Positions 8,514-17,743 of a stretch of DNA of 64,000 bases are shown in pieces. Below the pieces are notes generated by a model. It was not told the origin of the DNA. It saw only the letters and a program-made list of their open reading frames with translations, and searched no databases. Position numbers and translations under genes: made by a program. Positions within the stretch are counted from its first letter, which is position 1, and each line of letters opens with the position of its first letter. This DNA is from Acinetobacter schindleri CIP 107287 (GTDB lineage: Bacteria; Pseudomonadota; Gammaproteobacteria; Pseudomonadales; Moraxellaceae): the NCBI RefSeq assembly GCF_000368625.1, contig NZ_KB849576.1, forward strand, positions 722,797-786,796, read 5' to 3'.

Positions 8514-8539
8514 AAATGGAGCTATTAGAAACTCCATTT
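8514..8539 (-). terminator. rho-independent terminator of trmA
   Basis: Stem AAATGGAG/CTCCATTT with a 10-base loop; read on the minus strand it is followed by a run of T's. It lies 33 bases past the trmA stop codon. Confidence 0.8.
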
Positions 8540-8571
8540 ATGTAACAAAAAAATAAATTGAAACAATATTT

Positions 8572-9654
8572 TTAGCGTTTTTCCAGCAGCACACCTGACT
8601 CCACATGATGGGTATATGGGAACTGATCGAACAGGGCAAATTTAGTAATTTTATGCGTCTGAGACAGCTGTTTCAGATTGTCATGCAATGTATCTGGATT
8701 GCAAGAAATATAGATGATTCGTTCAAAGCGCTGTAGTAGTTTAAGCGTTTCATCATCAATACCGGCACGTGGTGGGTCGACAAAGACGGTATCGAAGTCA
8801 TAAGTCGAAATATCAATTTTGGCTTCTTGCAAACGACGGAACACACGTTCACCGTTATAGGCTTGGGTGAATTCTTCAGCAGACAGACGAGCCACCTGAA
8901 TATTGTCGATACCGTTCTGCTGAATATTCCATTCAGCTGCATAGACTGAAGATTTCGCCAGTTCAGTTGCTAATACACGACGGAAGCGGGTAGAGAGTGG
9001 TAAGGTAAAGTTGCCATTACCACAGTAAAGCTCCAATAGGTCTTTATCAGACTGCTGTGCAGCATTGCATGCCCATTCCAGCATTTTCTGGCAGACTTGC
9101 GCATTGGGTTGAGTAAAACTGCTTTCAATTTGCTTATATTGATACTTGCGATCGAACACAGTCAATTCTTCAACAACATAGTCATCAGTTAAAATGACTT
9201 TCTGCCCACGACTACGACCAAAAATCTTAATATTGAGTTGTTCTGATATGGCTTTAGCTGCAGCTTCCCATTCAGCAGTCAGTGGGCAACGATAAACCAG
9301 TGATACCAACATTTCACCTTTTAAAGTGGCAAGAAAATGCGCTTCAAAGAGACGATTTGATAAAATAGGCTCAGCCTTAAGTGCTGCCAATAAGAGTGGC
9401 ATTAAGGCATTAATACTGCGGTCGGCAACCGGAAACTCATCAATACGGATGACTTTTTTATTATTGTTCTCATCACGTTCAAACATGGCATAAAACAGGT
9501 CATCTTCTGTATGCCAGATCCGGAACTCAGCACGCATGCGATAGTACTGTTCAGGTGATTCGAATACTTCTAAAGCAGGTGGTTGATATTCGGCAAATTG
9601 CGCGCTAATGCGTTCAACTTTGGCATCCAGTTGTTGCTGATAAGATGAGGTCAT
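8572..9654 (-). CDS. trmA: tRNA (uracil-5-)-methyltransferase
   Basis: Makes ribothymidine-54 in the T-loop of tRNAs using S-adenosylmethionine. The 360-residue protein aligns end to end with E. coli TrmA (366): [11 protein letters not shown] near the N-terminus, the SSFTQPNAQ segment, the SAM-binding ELYCGNGNF block near 206-214, FVDPPRAG, the nucleophile C318 in YISCNPDTL and the general-base Glu in HHVESGVLL. An upstream ATG 15 codons earlier is in frame, but the start at 9654 matches the family better. The ribosome binding site is weak. Single gene with a terminator on its 3' side. Confidence 0.94.
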   Translation of the reverse strand: MTSSYQQQLDAKVERISAQFAEYQPPALEVFESPEQYYRMRAEFRIWHTEDDLFYAMFERDENNNKKVIRIDEFPVADRSINALMPLLLAALKAEPILSNRLFEAHFLATLKGEMLVSLVYRCPLTAEWEAAAKAISEQLNIKIFGRSRGQKVILTDDYVVEELTVFDRKYQYKQIESSFTQPNAQVCQKMLEWACNAAQQSDKDLLELYCGNGNFTLPLSTRFRRVLATELAKSSVYAAEWNIQQNGIDNIQVARLSAEEFTQAYNGERVFRRLQEAKIDISTYDFDTVFVDPPRAGIDDETLKLLQRFERIIYISCNPDTLHDNLKQLSQTHKITKFALFDQFPYTHHVESGVLLEKR

Positions 9655-9756
9655 ATGCAGTAAAAATCGCAAATATTTTGAAAGCCAAGATGGTAGCAAA
9701 AAATTGCTGTTCTGCCTAAGACTATTCAGGGAAACAGGCTGGAAAAGCTCTAAAAA

Positions 9757-9791
9757 AAGGCCAAATCTACAAAGGGGAGAGATTTGGCCTT
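9757..9791 (-). terminator. rho-independent terminator of putA
   Basis: Perfect 12-bp stem AAGGCCAAATCT/AGATTTGGCCTT with an 11-base loop; on the minus strand it is followed by a T7 run. It lies about 40 bases beyond the putA stop. Confidence 0.87.
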
Positions 9792-9831
9792 AAGAGGAAA
9801 GAAATTAAAATAAAATAAGTGATAAAGCTGT

Positions 9832-12800
9832 TTATAAGCCTGACATGGTCATCAGACTAGCATTACCACCCGCTGCTGCGGTATTAATGCTAATTGCACG
9901 TTCAATTACAAAACGTTCCACCGGAATCTCATAATTTCCGGAACTTAGATGAGTAATACCTACAATTGGACCTTGACGTGTTGCAATACGCTGCTGCAGA
10001 TCAATCAGTGCAGAAGCATCACCATGATGCAGTACAGCTTCGAAATCACCAGATTCGATATCTTTAATTACTTTAATGGCCTTTACCACTTTTGCTGGCA
10101 TACTTTGTAAATGTTTAAGTATGAAAGTATTGTCTGCCAGTACAGCCGGGCGACTACCCACCGATAAAATCGCCAGTAATTGCTGAATCTGATCAGCATC
10201 ATTCGTTGCCAGAGATAATACACTTTCACGTGGCAAGATCATGTACTGGTTTTCTTCACCTGTTGGACCTTGCAGGCTAAAGCTGTGCCCAGTTGTGATT
10301 TTAGCCGGAGTAGTTAAGGAAATCGTTGGGAAAGTTTTATATACCCAAGCTTTAAATTCCTGTAGTAATGGATTTTCAAGCGTTGCCTGAGCAGAATTCA
10401 TCGCATAAGGTTGAGCTAACTTTTTCTCGGATACCTGATGCATTAAACGGTAAATATAAAGTGGACCACCGGCTTTTGGACCAGTGCCGGATAGACCTTC
10501 ACCACCAAATGGCTGTACCCCAACGACTGCACCGACAATATTACGATTAATATACAGGTTGCCGACATGTGCTTTCGAGATCACAGTCTGCATGGTTTCA
10601 TCGATCCGGGTATGTAGTCCCATAGTCAGGCCATAACCCTTAGTGTTGATCTGATCTAGCAACTGTGGCAGTTGGCCAGCTTTATAGCTAATCAAATGTA
10701 ACACCGGACCAAAAACTTCACGTTCCAGATCATTCAGGTTTGGCAGTTCAATTAAAGTAGGCGGAATGAAGGTGCCTTGAGCCAGTTCATAAGCATCCTG
10801 ATTAAACATCAATTGATGGACTTTATGGCCTTTGCTGCGCATCTGATCAATATGCTTCTGAATGTTCTGCTGGGCTTCGGCATCAATGACCGGACCAATA
10901 TCAGTTTTGAGCAGAACTGGATTGCCAACACGCAACTGCTGCATGGCACCTTTTAACATATGACGTACAGTGTCCAGATTATCTTCCTGTACACACAATA
11001 CACGCAGGGCGGAACAACGCTGACCAGCACTATCATAAGCAGAGTTAACCACATCCAGCACCACCTGTTCGGTCAATGCAGATGAATCGACAATCATGGC
11101 ATTCTGACCACCAGTTTCGGCAATCAGGGTCACACTTTCACCAAACTGGTTTAACCGTTTGGCTACGGTTTTTTGCAGAATTTTTGCTACTTCGGTAGAG
11201 CCGGTAAACATGATGCCTTGAATACGGGAGTCTTGGCTCAGCTGGGCACCAATGGTTTCACCACGGCCGGGCAACAGTTGCAATACATCTTGTGGAATGC
11301 CAGCTTCCCAGAGAATTTGTACAGCTTGGGCAGCAATTAGCGGAGTCTGCTCAGCCGGTTTGGCAATTACCGTATTGCCCGCTACTAATGCCGCAGAAAT
11401 CTGGCCGGTGAAAATCGCCAGCGGGAAGTTCCAGGGGCTGATACACAGTACGGTACCTAAAGGCTGGATATGGACATTGCCAGGTAAATCTGACATCTGG
11501 CCAGCATAATAACGTAGGAAGTCAATGGCTTCACGTACTTCAGCAATGGCATTGGCATAGGTTTTACCAGCTTCACGCGATAGCAGAACCATCAGGGGCA
11601 GCAGGCGTTGCTGCATCAGCTCGGCGGCTTTATTCAGATAGGCGGCACGTTCATCCTTTGGCAGATTGGCCCAGAAATGTTGTGCATTGGCAGCTTGGAT
11701 CAGGGCAATTTCTGCCTGTTCAGTCGTTGCTTCATAAACGGTACCGACCACATCCTGATGCTGGGCCGGATTGATTACTTGTACAGTATTACTTGTATCT
11801 GGTTCTGAAAAAGCTGTGCCCATTGCTGCTGCCTGGAACTGGGTGTCAGCCAGAGTTGCTGCAACTTCATTTAAAGCATTGAGTTCCGCATCATTGGCCA
11901 GATCCAGTCCAGATGAATTGATACGTGTGCCATAAAGATCTTGAGGATAGGGAATATGAGGATGTTTGGCACCCAATACATTTTCCTGTTGAGCGGTCTT
12001 TATAATTGTCTGACGAGGATTTTCGATCAGATCTTCAACTTTTAAGCTCTTGTCCGCGATCCGGTTCACGAAAGAAGTATTGGCACCATTTTCCAGCAGA
12101 CGGCGTACCAGATAGGCCAATAGGGTTTCATGATTGCCGACTGGGGCATAGATACGACATGGAATACCGAGCTTGCCAGCCGCTTTGTCACCGACCACAT
12201 TTTCATATAGCGGTTCACCCATGCCGTGCAGGCACTGGAATTCATATTGACCAGCGTAGTAACGTTCCGGATTGGCGAGTTGGTAAATGGTGGCCACAGT
12301 TTGTGCATTGTGAGTGGCAAATTGCGGGTAGATATAATCGGGTTCTGCCAGCAGTTTACGTGCGCAGGCAATATAGGACAGGTCAGTATGTACCTTGCGG
12401 GTAAATACCGGATAATCCGCCATACCTTCGATCTGGGCTTTTTTGATCTCGCTGTCCCAATACGCACCTTTGACCAGACGGATCATCAGGCGTTTCTGGC
12501 TGCGTTTAGCCAGATCGATAATATAATCCACTACATAAAAGCAGCGTTTCTGGTAGGCCTGAATCACGAAACCAATGCCTTTCCAGTCATTAAGTGTCGG
12601 TTCAAAACACAGGCGTTCTAAAAGCTCTAAGGAAATTTCCAGACGCTCGGTTTCTTCCGCATCGATATTCAGACCGATATTGTACTTTTTCGCCAGAACC
12701 GCCAGATTCAGTACTTTGCTATACAGTTCATCATTAACACGATCCATCTGTGAGCGTTGATAACGTGGATGCAGCGCAGACAATTTGATGGAAATGCCCG

Positions 12801-13584
12801 GACCGTTATAAACATCTTTATCTGTTGATGCCTGACCGATGGCATGAATTGCATTTTGATAATCCTGATAATAACGTTCTGCATCCGGATCGGTTAGGGC
12901 TGCTTCACCCAGCATGTCATAAGAATATTGGAAACCTTTTTCTTCCAGACGTTCGGCATTTTTCAGGGCTTCATCAATGGTTTCGCCAGTCACAAACTGT
13001 TCACCCATCATACGCATCGCCACATCGACCGCCTTGCGGATAATGCCACGGCCACTGCGTGCCAAAAGGCCAGTTAACAGACTTGACAGGTTTTTCTGTT
13101 GTGGGGTTTCCATCAGCTTTCCGGTCAGCATCAGTCCCCAGGCCGCAGCATTGACAAACATCAGCTGGCTTTGCCCAAGATGTTCTTTCCAGTTGCCCTG
13201 ATTGATCTTGTCACGAATTAACAGGTCGCGGGTCGCCGTATCCGGAATACGCAGCAAAGCTTCTGCCAGACACATCAATGCGATACCTTCCTGAGAAGAC
13301 AGCGAAAATTCCTGTAATAGCCCTTGCACAATGCCGGCCTTGCCACCTGAACCTTTACGTTCACGCAAGGAATGCGCCAGATCAAAAGCCAGGCTTTGGA
13401 TTTTGTCCGTCAGTTCAGAGGAAATGTCACTATGTTCCAGCAGGGTTTCCACGCACTCGGATTCTGCACGTCGCCATGCAGAATTAATGCGCTGTTCATA
13501 TTCATTTTTATCCTTAAATTCAGCAATATAATTCGACTGCTGCATGGCATTCGAGTGCGAATTTGGGCGTAGGATGGTGGACAT
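9832..13584 (-). CDS. putA: bifunctional proline dehydrogenase / L-glutamate-gamma-semialdehyde dehydrogenase
   Basis: Oxidises proline to glutamate in two steps: FAD-dependent proline dehydrogenase, then NAD-dependent P5C dehydrogenase, with the intermediate channelled. The 1250 residues show an N-terminal helical arm domain, the ProDH barrel (about 200-520, with RLVKGAYWDSE), and an ALDH domain (about 600-1060) with catalytic C857 in QRCSALRVL, GSTEVAK and the ETGGQNAM glutamate, then a C-terminal domain found in long PutAs. The ribbon-helix-helix DNA-binding domain of E. coli PutA is absent, so PutA cannot be its own repressor; the divergent AsnC-type gene probably regulates it. AGGAAG precedes the ATG. 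Confidence 0.97.
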   Translation of the reverse strand: MSTILRPNSHSNAMQQSNYIAEFKDKNEYEQRINSAWRRAESECVETLLEHSDISSELTDKIQSLAFDLAHSLRERKGSGGKAGIVQGLLQEFSLSSQEGIALMCLAEALLRIPDTATRDLLIRDKINQGNWKEHLGQSQLMFVNAAAWGLMLTGKLMETPQQKNLSSLLTGLLARSGRGIIRKAVDVAMRMMGEQFVTGETIDEALKNAERLEEKGFQYSYDMLGEAALTDPDAERYYQDYQNAIHAIGQASTDKDVYNGPGISIKLSALHPRYQRSQMDRVNDELYSKVLNLAVLAKKYNIGLNIDAEETERLEISLELLERLCFEPTLNDWKGIGFVIQAYQKRCFYVVDYIIDLAKRSQKRLMIRLVKGAYWDSEIKKAQIEGMADYPVFTRKVHTDLSYIACARKLLAEPDYIYPQFATHNAQTVATIYQLANPERYYAGQYEFQCLHGMGEPLYENVVGDKAAGKLGIPCRIYAPVGNHETLLAYLVRRLLENGANTSFVNRIADKSLKVEDLIENPRQTIIKTAQQENVLGAKHPHIPYPQDLYGTRINSSGLDLANDAELNALNEVAATLADTQFQAAAMGTAFSEPDTSNTVQVINPAQHQDVVGTVYEATTEQAEIALIQAANAQHFWANLPKDERAAYLNKAAELMQQRLLPLMVLLSREAGKTYANAIAEVREAIDFLRYYAGQMSDLPGNVHIQPLGTVLCISPWNFPLAIFTGQISAALVAGNTVIAKPAEQTPLIAAQAVQILWEAGIPQDVLQLLPGRGETIGAQLSQDSRIQGIMFTGSTEVAKILQKTVAKRLNQFGESVTLIAETGGQNAMIVDSSALTEQVVLDVVNSAYDSAGQRCSALRVLCVQEDNLDTVRHMLKGAMQQLRVGNPVLLKTDIGPVIDAEAQQNIQKHIDQMRSKGHKVHQLMFNQDAYELAQGTFIPPTLIELPNLNDLEREVFGPVLHLISYKAGQLPQLLDQINTKGYGLTMGLHTRIDETMQTVISKAHVGNLYINRNIVGAVVGVQPFGGEGLSGTGPKAGGPLYIYRLMHQVSEKKLAQPYAMNSAQATLENPLLQEFKAWVYKTFPTISLTTPAKITTGHSFSLQGPTGEENQYMILPRESVLSLATNDADQIQQLLAILSVGSRPAVLADNTFILKHLQSMPAKVVKAIKVIKDIESGDFEAVLHHGDASALIDLQQRIATRQGPIVGITHLSSGNYEIPVERFVIERAISINTAAAGGNASLMTMSGL

Positions 13585-13594
13585 AGTGACTTCC

Positions 13595-13604
13595 TGTACT
13601 GCGT
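13595..13604 (-). promoter_or_regulatory. 10-bp motif shared with the putP leader
   Basis: ACGCAGTACA (minus-strand sense), directly before the putA ribosome binding site. The identical 10-mer lies in the putP leader at 15819-15828. A shared regulator or RNA contact site is inferred from the matching position in two genes of one pathway. Confidence 0.35.
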
Positions 13605-13653
13605 CAAACGGTTCTTTGAGTTGAATGAGTTTTAATCTATAATCCCAAAATAA

Positions 13654-13682
13654 TTGACGAATATCTCACTATAGTTTGTATC
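13654..13682 (+). promoter_or_regulatory. candidate promoter of the AsnC-type regulator gene
   Basis: TTGACG at 13654-13659, 17-base spacer, then TGTATC at 13677-13682, 21 bases before the regulator's ATG. The -35 is good and the -10 weak. The whole putA-regulator gap is only 118 bp, so divergent promoters must overlap here and the regulator probably binds in it. Confidence 0.35.
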
Positions 13683-13702
13683 ATTTTTAGAGAATAATTC
13701 TA

Positions 13703-14200
13703 ATGAATAGCCCATATGTAAGCCTTGACCGAATAGATATTCGTATTCTTGATTTGCTGCAATCTGAATCGAAAATTTCCAATATCAAACTGGCAGAAAT
13801 GGTGAACCTGTCGCCAACAGCAGTACTGGCACGGGTGCAGAAATTGACCAAGGAAGGATTTATTCTCGGTTATGAAGCCCGTCTAAATCCGGTCAAGCTG
13901 AATAACGGTTTTGTAGTTTTTGTCGAGATACTGCTGGATAAAACTACACCGAATGTACTGGAAGAATTTTCTGAAGCAGTGCAGCATATTCCGGATATTG
14001 TGGAATGTCATATGATCAGTGGTGGCTTTGATTTTGTAGTGAAAATCCGCTGTGCGAATATGGATGAATTCCGTAAAATTTCCGGTGATATTCTGTGGCA
14101 GTTGCCGGGCGTAAAAGAAACCCGCAGTTATCCGGTGATGGAAGTAATTAAGGAAACCCAGCAGATCAAGCTGAAAGTACCTGCCAAAGCTAAAGTATAA
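13703..14200 (+). CDS. putR: Lrp/AsnC-family transcriptional regulator of proline use
   Basis: A 165-residue Lrp/AsnC regulator: an N-terminal winged helix-turn-helix (about 8-55, with LDLLQSESKISNIKLAEMVNLS) and a C-terminal RAM amino-acid-binding domain (about 70-150), the usual size for the family. These proteins form octamers and respond to an amino acid. It is divergent from putA across 118 bp and sits between putA and putP, which are both on the other strand, making control of proline catabolism the natural inference; such PutR activators are known from other proteobacteria whose PutA lacks a DNA-binding domain. The name is by context, not by diagnostic residues. Confidence 0.88.
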   Translation: MNSPYVSLDRIDIRILDLLQSESKISNIKLAEMVNLSPTAVLARVQKLTKEGFILGYEARLNPVKLNNGFVVFVEILLDKTTPNVLEEFSEAVQHIPDIVECHMISGGFDFVVKIRCANMDEFRKISGDILWQLPGVKETRSYPVMEVIKETQQIKLKVPAKAKV

Positions 14201-14211
14201 AATGCTGATAA

Positions 14212-14242
14212 AACAAAAGGGACATAAAGTCCCTTTTGTTTT
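14212..14242. terminator. bidirectional terminator between the AsnC-type regulator and putP
   Basis: Perfect 12-bp stem AACAAAAGGGAC/GTCCCTTTTGTT, ATAAA loop, T-rich tails on both strands, between two convergent genes. Confidence 0.9.
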
Positions 14243-14255
14243 TGAAATAGAAAGA

Positions 14256-15770
14256 CTATTTCTTCATTTCTGCCATTTCTTTTTGATATTCGGCTTTCGC
14301 CAGTTCAAAACGATTGACTACATCGTGACTTGGAGCTTTATCCAGCAAACTAACAATCACAATGCTAAGCGCTGCCAGAATAAAGCCGGGAATAATCTCG
14401 TACAAACCTGTATCGCCCATATAATTTTTCCAGGCAATTACGGTTACTGCACCTACTACCATGCCCACAATTGCGCCATTGAGAGTCATGCGTTTCCAGA
14501 ACAGCGAGAAGATGATCAATGGACCAAACGCCGCACCAAAGCCTGCCCAAGCGTAAGCCACCAGACCGAGAACCTTGCTGTTCGGATTGATTGCCAAGGA
14601 AATTGCAATCAGGGAAATCACAATCACCATGCCACGGCCAACCCAGATCAGTTCTTTTTGCGAAGCATTTTTACGCAGGAAACCTTTGTATAAATCTTCG
14701 GTAAGAGTCGTAGAACAGACCAGCAGCTGACAGCTTAAAGTACTCATAATCGCAGCCAGAATTGCAGCCAGAACGATGCCAGCCACCCAAGGATTAAACA
14801 GGATTTTGGTCAGTTCCATAAAGACTGTTTCAGGATTCTGGTTCACGATCGCTGCAGCAGGTAAATCAGGATTTGCTGCAAAATAAGCAATTCCGATATA
14901 ACCTGCAGACATTGCACCCACCAGACACAGGATCATCCAGGTCATACCGATACGACGTGCAGCGGGAATGGTTTTTACTGAATCTGCCGCCATAAAACGA
15001 ACTAAAATATGCGGTTGGCCAAAATAGCCTAAGCCCCATGCCAAACTTGAAATAACCGCCACCATACTCAGACCTTCCAGCATATTGGATGCATGTGGAC
15101 GAGCTGTTTCAAGCAATGTACCGACCTGTTGAGCATTATCACCCAATGCCAGATAGGTAATGATCGGGGTAATTAACAAGGCGAAAATCATCAAACCAGC
15201 CTGAAAGGTATCGGTCCAGCTGATCGCCAGAAATCCACCGATACACACATACAGAATCGTAGCAACAGCACCGAGCCAGAGTGCAGTGGTATAGTCCCAG
15301 CCAAACAGGCTTTCAAATAAGCGTGCACCTGCAACCATGCCGGAAGCACAGTAAATCGCAAAGAAAACCAGAATCACGATTGCAGAGAGCAAGCGTAAAA
15401 TCCGCTTCTTATCCGAAAAACGGCTGGTAAAATAATCGGGCAATGTCAGGGCATTGTTCTGGTATTCGGTGTGGGCACGCAGGCGGCCAGCCACCAGGAG
15501 CCAGTTCAGCCAGGCACCAATAATCAGACCAATCGCAATCCAGACTTCAGACAAGCCAGACAGGTAAATTGCACCAGGCAGACCCATTAGCAGCCAGCCG
15601 CTCATGTCGGAGGCGCCTGCCGAAAGTGCAGTCACCACACTGCCCAGACTTCGCCCACCCAAAATATATTCATCAAAATTGGACGTTGCACGATAGGCGT
15701 ATAAACCAATTCCAATCATGGCGACGATATAAAACAGAAAAGTAATCAGTGTCGGGTTTAGCGAGCTCAT
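14256..15770 (-). CDS. putP: sodium/proline symporter
   Basis: Sodium:solute symporter family protein that imports proline with Na+ through the inner membrane, feeding PutA. The 504 residues contain about 12-13 hydrophobic helices, the family signature around SAGASDMSGWLLMGLPG near residues 50-66 (Na+-site region in PutP) and a second conserved block GLGYFGQPHILVRFMA near 245. The C-terminus is a charged cytosolic tail. It shares a 10-bp leader motif with putA and lies on the same strand, separated only by the divergently read regulator gene. Length and motifs match E. coli PutP (502). Confidence 0.94.
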   Translation of the reverse strand: MSSLNPTLITFLFYIVAMIGIGLYAYRATSNFDEYILGGRSLGSVVTALSAGASDMSGWLLMGLPGAIYLSGLSEVWIAIGLIIGAWLNWLLVAGRLRAHTEYQNNALTLPDYFTSRFSDKKRILRLLSAIVILVFFAIYCASGMVAGARLFESLFGWDYTTALWLGAVATILYVCIGGFLAISWTDTFQAGLMIFALLITPIITYLALGDNAQQVGTLLETARPHASNMLEGLSMVAVISSLAWGLGYFGQPHILVRFMAADSVKTIPAARRIGMTWMILCLVGAMSAGYIGIAYFAANPDLPAAAIVNQNPETVFMELTKILFNPWVAGIVLAAILAAIMSTLSCQLLVCSTTLTEDLYKGFLRKNASQKELIWVGRGMVIVISLIAISLAINPNSKVLGLVAYAWAGFGAAFGPLIIFSLFWKRMTLNGAIVGMVVGAVTVIAWKNYMGDTGLYEIIPGFILAALSIVIVSLLDKAPSHDVVNRFELAKAEYQKEMAEMKK

Positions 15771-15818
15771 AGGCAGAGTATCCTTAAATATTGCACATCA
15801 TCATCCGGGATGATTTTT

Positions 15819-15828
15819 TGTACTGCGT
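15819..15828 (-). promoter_or_regulatory. 10-bp motif shared with the putA leader
   Basis: ACGCAGTACA in minus-strand sense, 48 bases before the putP start, identical to the motif upstream of putA. Next to it is a 6-bp inverted repeat ATCATC/GATGAT (15800-15814). Confidence 0.35.
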
Positions 15829-16120
15829 TCACAGGGCAGTGATTCAAACACGGTTTAAAAATTACACTCTGTAACAGTTAAGCAGTTTTTATGTATGCTT
15901 TATGTAAATTTGATTTTTTAAATAGAATAGTATGGAATTCAAAATGGCTAAATAAAGCCAAGAATAGTCTAATTTAGAGCTAAGAAGCTAATTTTTAATA
16001 AATAGTTAAAATCATTAAACTTTTGTTATTTTATTACACAAAGTTACAAAACTAACAGCAAATGCGAACTAGACATATTTTGTTGCAAATATCGCTTAAA
16101 AGATTTCTATTTGTTTCTGA
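15829..16120. other. intergenic putP-aspA region, AT-rich
   Basis: About 300 bases without a gene, holding divergent promoters for putP and aspA. I could not fix either promoter with confidence. A search for a sigma-54 promoter (GG-N10-GC) upstream of aspA found only an AG-N10-GC at 16071-16086, which is not convincing. Confidence 0.4.
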
Positions 16121-16157
16121 CCACTCCGCGCATAGTGGAAGAGCACCATCAAGGTGC
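16121..16157 (+). promoter_or_regulatory. tandem small inverted repeats with an NtrC-like site in the aspA leader
   Basis: Two short dyads stand side by side: CCACT/AGTGG (16121-16138) and GCACC-ATCAA-GGTGC (16143-16157). The second matches the core of the enterobacterial NtrC site (GCACC-N5-GGTGC). It lies 22 bases before the aspA start codon, so NtrC bound there would more likely block than activate, unless the dyad works as an RNA hairpin. Confidence 0.4.
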
Positions 16158-16179
16158 ATCATCGCCAAGAGTAAAAAAT

Positions 16180-17631
16180 ATGGACAATATGCTTCAAATT
16201 GACTTGAACAGAATCGAACAGGATTTATTGGGTAAAAAACAGATTCCACAGCATAGTTATTATGGAATTCATACTATACGTGCGCTGGAAAACTTTCAGA
16301 TATCAGGTTTAACTGTAGGACAGCAATTACATTTTATTCGCGCTTTGGCACAAGTTAAAAAAGCGTCTGCACAAACCAATCTACATTTTCAGAAAATTTC
16401 AGAACAACAATGTGCAGCCATTCAGCAAGCCTGTGATGAGCTGATTCAACATCCGGAAAACTGGCAGGATGCTTTTCCACTGGATCCTTATCAGGGCGGA
16501 GCCGGGACTTCCATCAATATGAATGCCAATGAAGTGATTGCCAACCGTGCGCTGGAACTGATGGGGCATCGTAAAGGGGAATATCATATTCTGCATCCGA
16601 ATGATCATGTGAATACATCGCAATCTACCAATGATGTCTATCCCACGGCACTGCGCCTGGCGACTTATACACGTTTAGATGAACTGCTCAATGTGCAAAA
16701 ATCTTTGATTGATACTTTATATAGTAAGGCTACAGAATTTCAGTATGTGATCAAGATGGGCCGTACTCAATTGCAAGATGCTGTTCCTATGACTATGGAG
16801 CAGGAATTCCGCGCTTTTGCGACTTTATTAAAAGAAGATTTTAAGCTGATTGAGCAGATGCGTCAGTTATTGCTGGAAGTTAATCTGGGTGCAACAGCAA
16901 TTGGAACTGGTGTAAATACACCAACGGGTTATGCCAAGCGTGCTGTAGAAACTTTGGCACACATTACTGGTCTGCCTTTAAAAGGCGCGGAAGATTATGT
17001 AGAAGCGACCAGTGATTGTGGCGTATTCATTATTCTGTCTAGCAGCCTGAAACGTCTGGCAGTCAAGTTGTCCAAAATCTGTAATGACTTACGTCTCTTA
17101 AGTTCTGGACCACGTACCGGTTTGGCAGAAATCCGCTTGCCAGAATTACAGGCAGGTTCTTCGATCATGCCAGCCAAAGTGAATCCAGTGATTCCGGAAG
17201 TGGTGAATCAGATTGCATTTCGGGTAATTGGCAATGACCTGACCGTGACCATGGCGGCAGAAGCTGGACAATTACAGCTCAATGTCATGGAACCTGTCAT
17301 CGCGGTATCTTTAAATGAATCGATTCAATTGCTGACCCACGGTATGCAGACGCTACAGCAAAAATGTATTGCCGGTATTCAGGCCAATGAGCAGAACTGT
17401 TTAAATGCCGTGATGCGCAGTATCGGCATTATCACTTTGCTGGAACCACTGCTAGGGCATGCCATGTGTGATGAAATCGGAAAACAGTGTATTCGTGAAA
17501 ATAAAACTGTGCCTCAAGTCGTACTGGAGCTGGGTCTGCTCAGTCAGGCTCAGTTAGATCAAATCTTTGCCTTTGAAAATCTGGTCTCGGAAGTACCTAG
17601 TGAGATCAATCAGTTAGAACAAGTGTCCTGA
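16180..17631 (+). CDS. aspA: aspartate ammonia-lyase (aspartase)
   Basis: Fumarase/aspartase superfamily enzyme deaminating L-aspartate to fumarate and ammonia as a tetramer. At 483 residues it is close to E. coli AspA (478). Seen are the YYGIHTIRALENF block near the N-terminus (GIHT/RALENF is aspartase-like rather than FumC), HVNTSQSTND, GRTQLQDAVPMT and the loop signature GSSIMPAKVNP with the catalytic Ser. The open frame starts 23 codons earlier, but the ATG at 16180 has AAGAG eight bases before it and matches the family start. Its leader carries two dyads, one NtrC-like, fitting nitrogen-linked control. A strong terminator follows. Confidence 0.94.
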   Translation: MDNMLQIDLNRIEQDLLGKKQIPQHSYYGIHTIRALENFQISGLTVGQQLHFIRALAQVKKASAQTNLHFQKISEQQCAAIQQACDELIQHPENWQDAFPLDPYQGGAGTSINMNANEVIANRALELMGHRKGEYHILHPNDHVNTSQSTNDVYPTALRLATYTRLDELLNVQKSLIDTLYSKATEFQYVIKMGRTQLQDAVPMTMEQEFRAFATLLKEDFKLIEQMRQLLLEVNLGATAIGTGVNTPTGYAKRAVETLAHITGLPLKGAEDYVEATSDCGVFIILSSSLKRLAVKLSKICNDLRLLSSGPRTGLAEIRLPELQAGSSIMPAKVNPVIPEVVNQIAFRVIGNDLTVTMAAEAGQLQLNVMEPVIAVSLNESIQLLTHGMQTLQQKCIAGIQANEQNCLNAVMRSIGIITLLEPLLGHAMCDEIGKQCIRENKTVPQVVLELGLLSQAQLDQIFAFENLVSEVPSEINQLEQVS

Positions 17632-17684
17632 AGCTCTTAAGGCTTTGAATCACGATTTATAGGATCGTGCTGATTTTAACCATT

Positions 17685-17719
17685 TACCCCAAATCCAGTC
17701 TGTGGATTTGGGGTATTTT
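17685..17719 (+). terminator. rho-independent terminator of aspA
   Basis: Perfect 13-bp stem TACCCCAAATCCA/TGGATTTGGGGTA with a 5-base loop and TTTT tail. Confidence 0.9.
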
Positions 17720-17743
17720 CATCTAGACTAGATAAATCCCACG

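Noticed and set aside
12006..12621. Several open frames of about 130 codons inside putA on both strands
   Set aside because: Shadows of the strongly coding putA frame; no protein family resemblance.
14202..14693. 163-codon plus-strand frame following the AsnC-type regulator
   Set aside because: Overlaps the putP coding region and runs through the terminator hairpin; His/Asn-rich shadow.
16071..16087. Sigma-54 promoter upstream of aspA
   Set aside because: The -12-like TTGCA is present but the -24 GG is AG; spacing alone is not enough.
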